A stretch of 52,048 nt of DNA from an uncultured Lachnospiraceae bacterium (GTDB taxonomy: Bacteria > Bacillota > Clostridia > Lachnospirales > Lachnospiraceae): contig CAJOLA010000003.1 of assembly GCA_905235275.1 (NCBI GenBank), forward strand, positions 1 through 52,048, read 5' to 3'. Position 1 is the first letter of the stretch; each line of letters begins with the position of its first letter. Shown here in pieces: positions 51,571 to 52,048 of the stretch. The position numbers and the translations under genes were made by a program. The notes beneath the pieces are model-generated. The model had not been told where the DNA came from and searched no databases. It saw nothing but the letters and a program-made list of their open reading frames with translations.

Positions 51571-51607
51571 AAGTTATCATTCCCTTAATCGCAGTTTCTT
51601 GTGTTAA

Positions 51608-51636
51608 ATTTTATACAAAATAACGTCAAAAATCAA
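51608..51636 (-). promoter_or_regulatory. Putative promoter for the prsW run
   Basis: TTGATT (51631-51636) and TAAAAT (51608-51613) with a 17-base spacer on the minus strand, about 38 bases before the prsW ATG. An overlapping TTGACG is poorly spaced to any good -10. Confidence 0.5.
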
Positions 51637-51694
51637 TCCATACGCAAAAAATACACACAATTCTACGGCGTTCACCGGGATTTTCGCATACAAA

Positions 51695-51727
51695 AAGACC
51701 ACACCCCTAAATTCAAGGTGTGGTCTT
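51695..51727 (-). terminator. Intrinsic terminator after the surface-protein gene
   Basis: An 11-bp perfect stem, AAGACCACACC/GGTGTGGTCTT, followed by TTTTTG on the minus strand. It lies about 50 bases after the stop of the partial gene at the right edge. Confidence 0.88.
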
Positions 51728-51774
51728 AATACGCTAAATGGCGCGAATTTAGCATTACTTAAGGAACTTACCCG

Positions 51775-52048
51775 TTAATTGGTTTCATTCCATACCGCGT
51801 AAAGCTTCATTTCCGTATATCCGTAATCCGGACTTGTCGTGTCGGGGTCTGCGGTAAGCAATACCCTCTGACCCGGCGAATATGTCGCTGTTTCAGCATT
51901 CGGATCTGTCGCCCAGCCTCGGAATGTATATCCCTCGCGCTTCGGTGTACTGGTGCTGAGCATGAATTCATATCTGTTGTCTGACGTGTACGCATGTGCG
52001 AGCGGCGGAGCGTTGGAGCCGTTGTTCGCATCGTACTCCAGATAGAAC
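51775..52048 (-). CDS. C-terminal part of a surface protein with an InlB-type repeat (partial)
   Basis: The last 90 codons of a gene that enters from the right edge. The visible residues (FYLEYDANNGSN, then KREGYTFRGWATDPNAETATY and EMKLYAVW) fit one InlB B-repeat (Listeria-Bacteroides, Flg_new type), a small beta-grasp module found in secreted and wall-bound proteins. The YTFRGWATDP and LYAVW ends are the family signature. The protein stops three residues after the repeat, with no LPXTG sorting signal or membrane tail. Anchoring, if any, must therefore be in the missing part. Function cannot be told from this piece. Confidence 0.85.
   Translation of the reverse strand, partial: FYLEYDANNGSNAPPLAHAYTSDNRYEFMLSTSTPKREGYTFRGWATDPNAETATYSPGQRVLLTADPDTTSPDYGYTEMKLYAVWNETN

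Noticed and set aside
1-52048. CRISPR arrays, tRNA or rRNA genes, insertion sequences, prophage or attachment sites
   Set aside because: Nothing of these kinds was seen on reading both strands. Gene gaps are too short, and no transposase, integrase or regularly spaced repeat is present. A tRNAscan or repeat search could still find something short.

Overview
The window looks like chromosomal DNA of a low-GC, Gram-positive anaerobe of the class Clostridia, most likely family Lachnospiraceae. The evidence is the strong AGGAGG-type ribosome binding sites, the near-consensus sigma-A promoters, and the presence of RNase Y, CarD, RecX, ScpA/ScpB, ComEC and a PcsB-like hydrolase. Two proteins also look like the DUF5688 and DUF6020 families, which I associate with Lachnospiraceae. 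That taxonomic call is inference from gene content. Nearly all genes lie on the minus strand. The plus-strand exceptions are rpsT, yfhO-argH and a 6S RNA gene. I see no tRNA, rRNA, CRISPR array, insertion sequence or prophage; this is dense core chromosome.

Layout from left to right. 1-202: proC terminator plus an unexplained repeated element and a possible partial gene at the edge. 203-6.1 kb: an aminotransferase-proC pair, rny, recX and a secreted PcsB-like CHAP hydrolase. 6.1-9.0 kb: a DUF6020-like membrane protein and recA with an SOS-box-like operator. 9.0-14.1 kb: the run carD-valS-rimO-pgsA. 14.2-17.1 kb: an HPr-like protein without the phosphorylatable histidine, a DUF5688-like protein and pepD. 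17.2-17.5 kb: rpsT. 17.5-24.7 kb: comEA, an OmpR-family response regulator, its sensor kinase, a GerMN lipoprotein, comEC and holA in one run. 24.8-28.8 kb: yfhO and argH. 28.9-37.2 kb: lrp, leuA, a HAD phosphatase, a foldase-like lipid-anchored or membrane-anchored PPIase and a type IIA topoisomerase pair. 37.2-46.3 kb: a UvrD/PcrA-like helicase, then the run scpA-scpB-M18 peptidase-prmA-rsmE-cysteine desulfurase-thiI. 46.3-46.5 kb: the 6S RNA gene. 46.5-51.6 kb: prsW, a second two-component system, a GNAT acetyltransferase, a small sigma-region-3-like protein and a YihY-family membrane protein. 51.8 kb to the edge: the C-terminus of a surface protein with an InlB-type repeat.

Several groups make functional sense. 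The cysteine desulfurase supplies sulfur to ThiI. PrmA, RsmE and RimO modify the ribosome. ScpA and ScpB load SMC onto chromosomes. The first two-component system has a GerMN lipoprotein partner, an arrangement like actinobacterial MtrAB-LpqB. A perfect WalR-type direct repeat precedes the PcsB-like hydrolase, which suggests cell-wall control.

No obviously new multi-gene defence or metabolic system is visible. The most interesting points are at small scale: a helicase gene with no normal start codon and its ribosome binding site in a hairpin; overlapping opposed promoters for 6S RNA and scpA; the His-less HPr-like protein; the stand-alone sigma-region-3-like protein; and an apparent promoter abutting a terminator in front of the DUF5688 gene.
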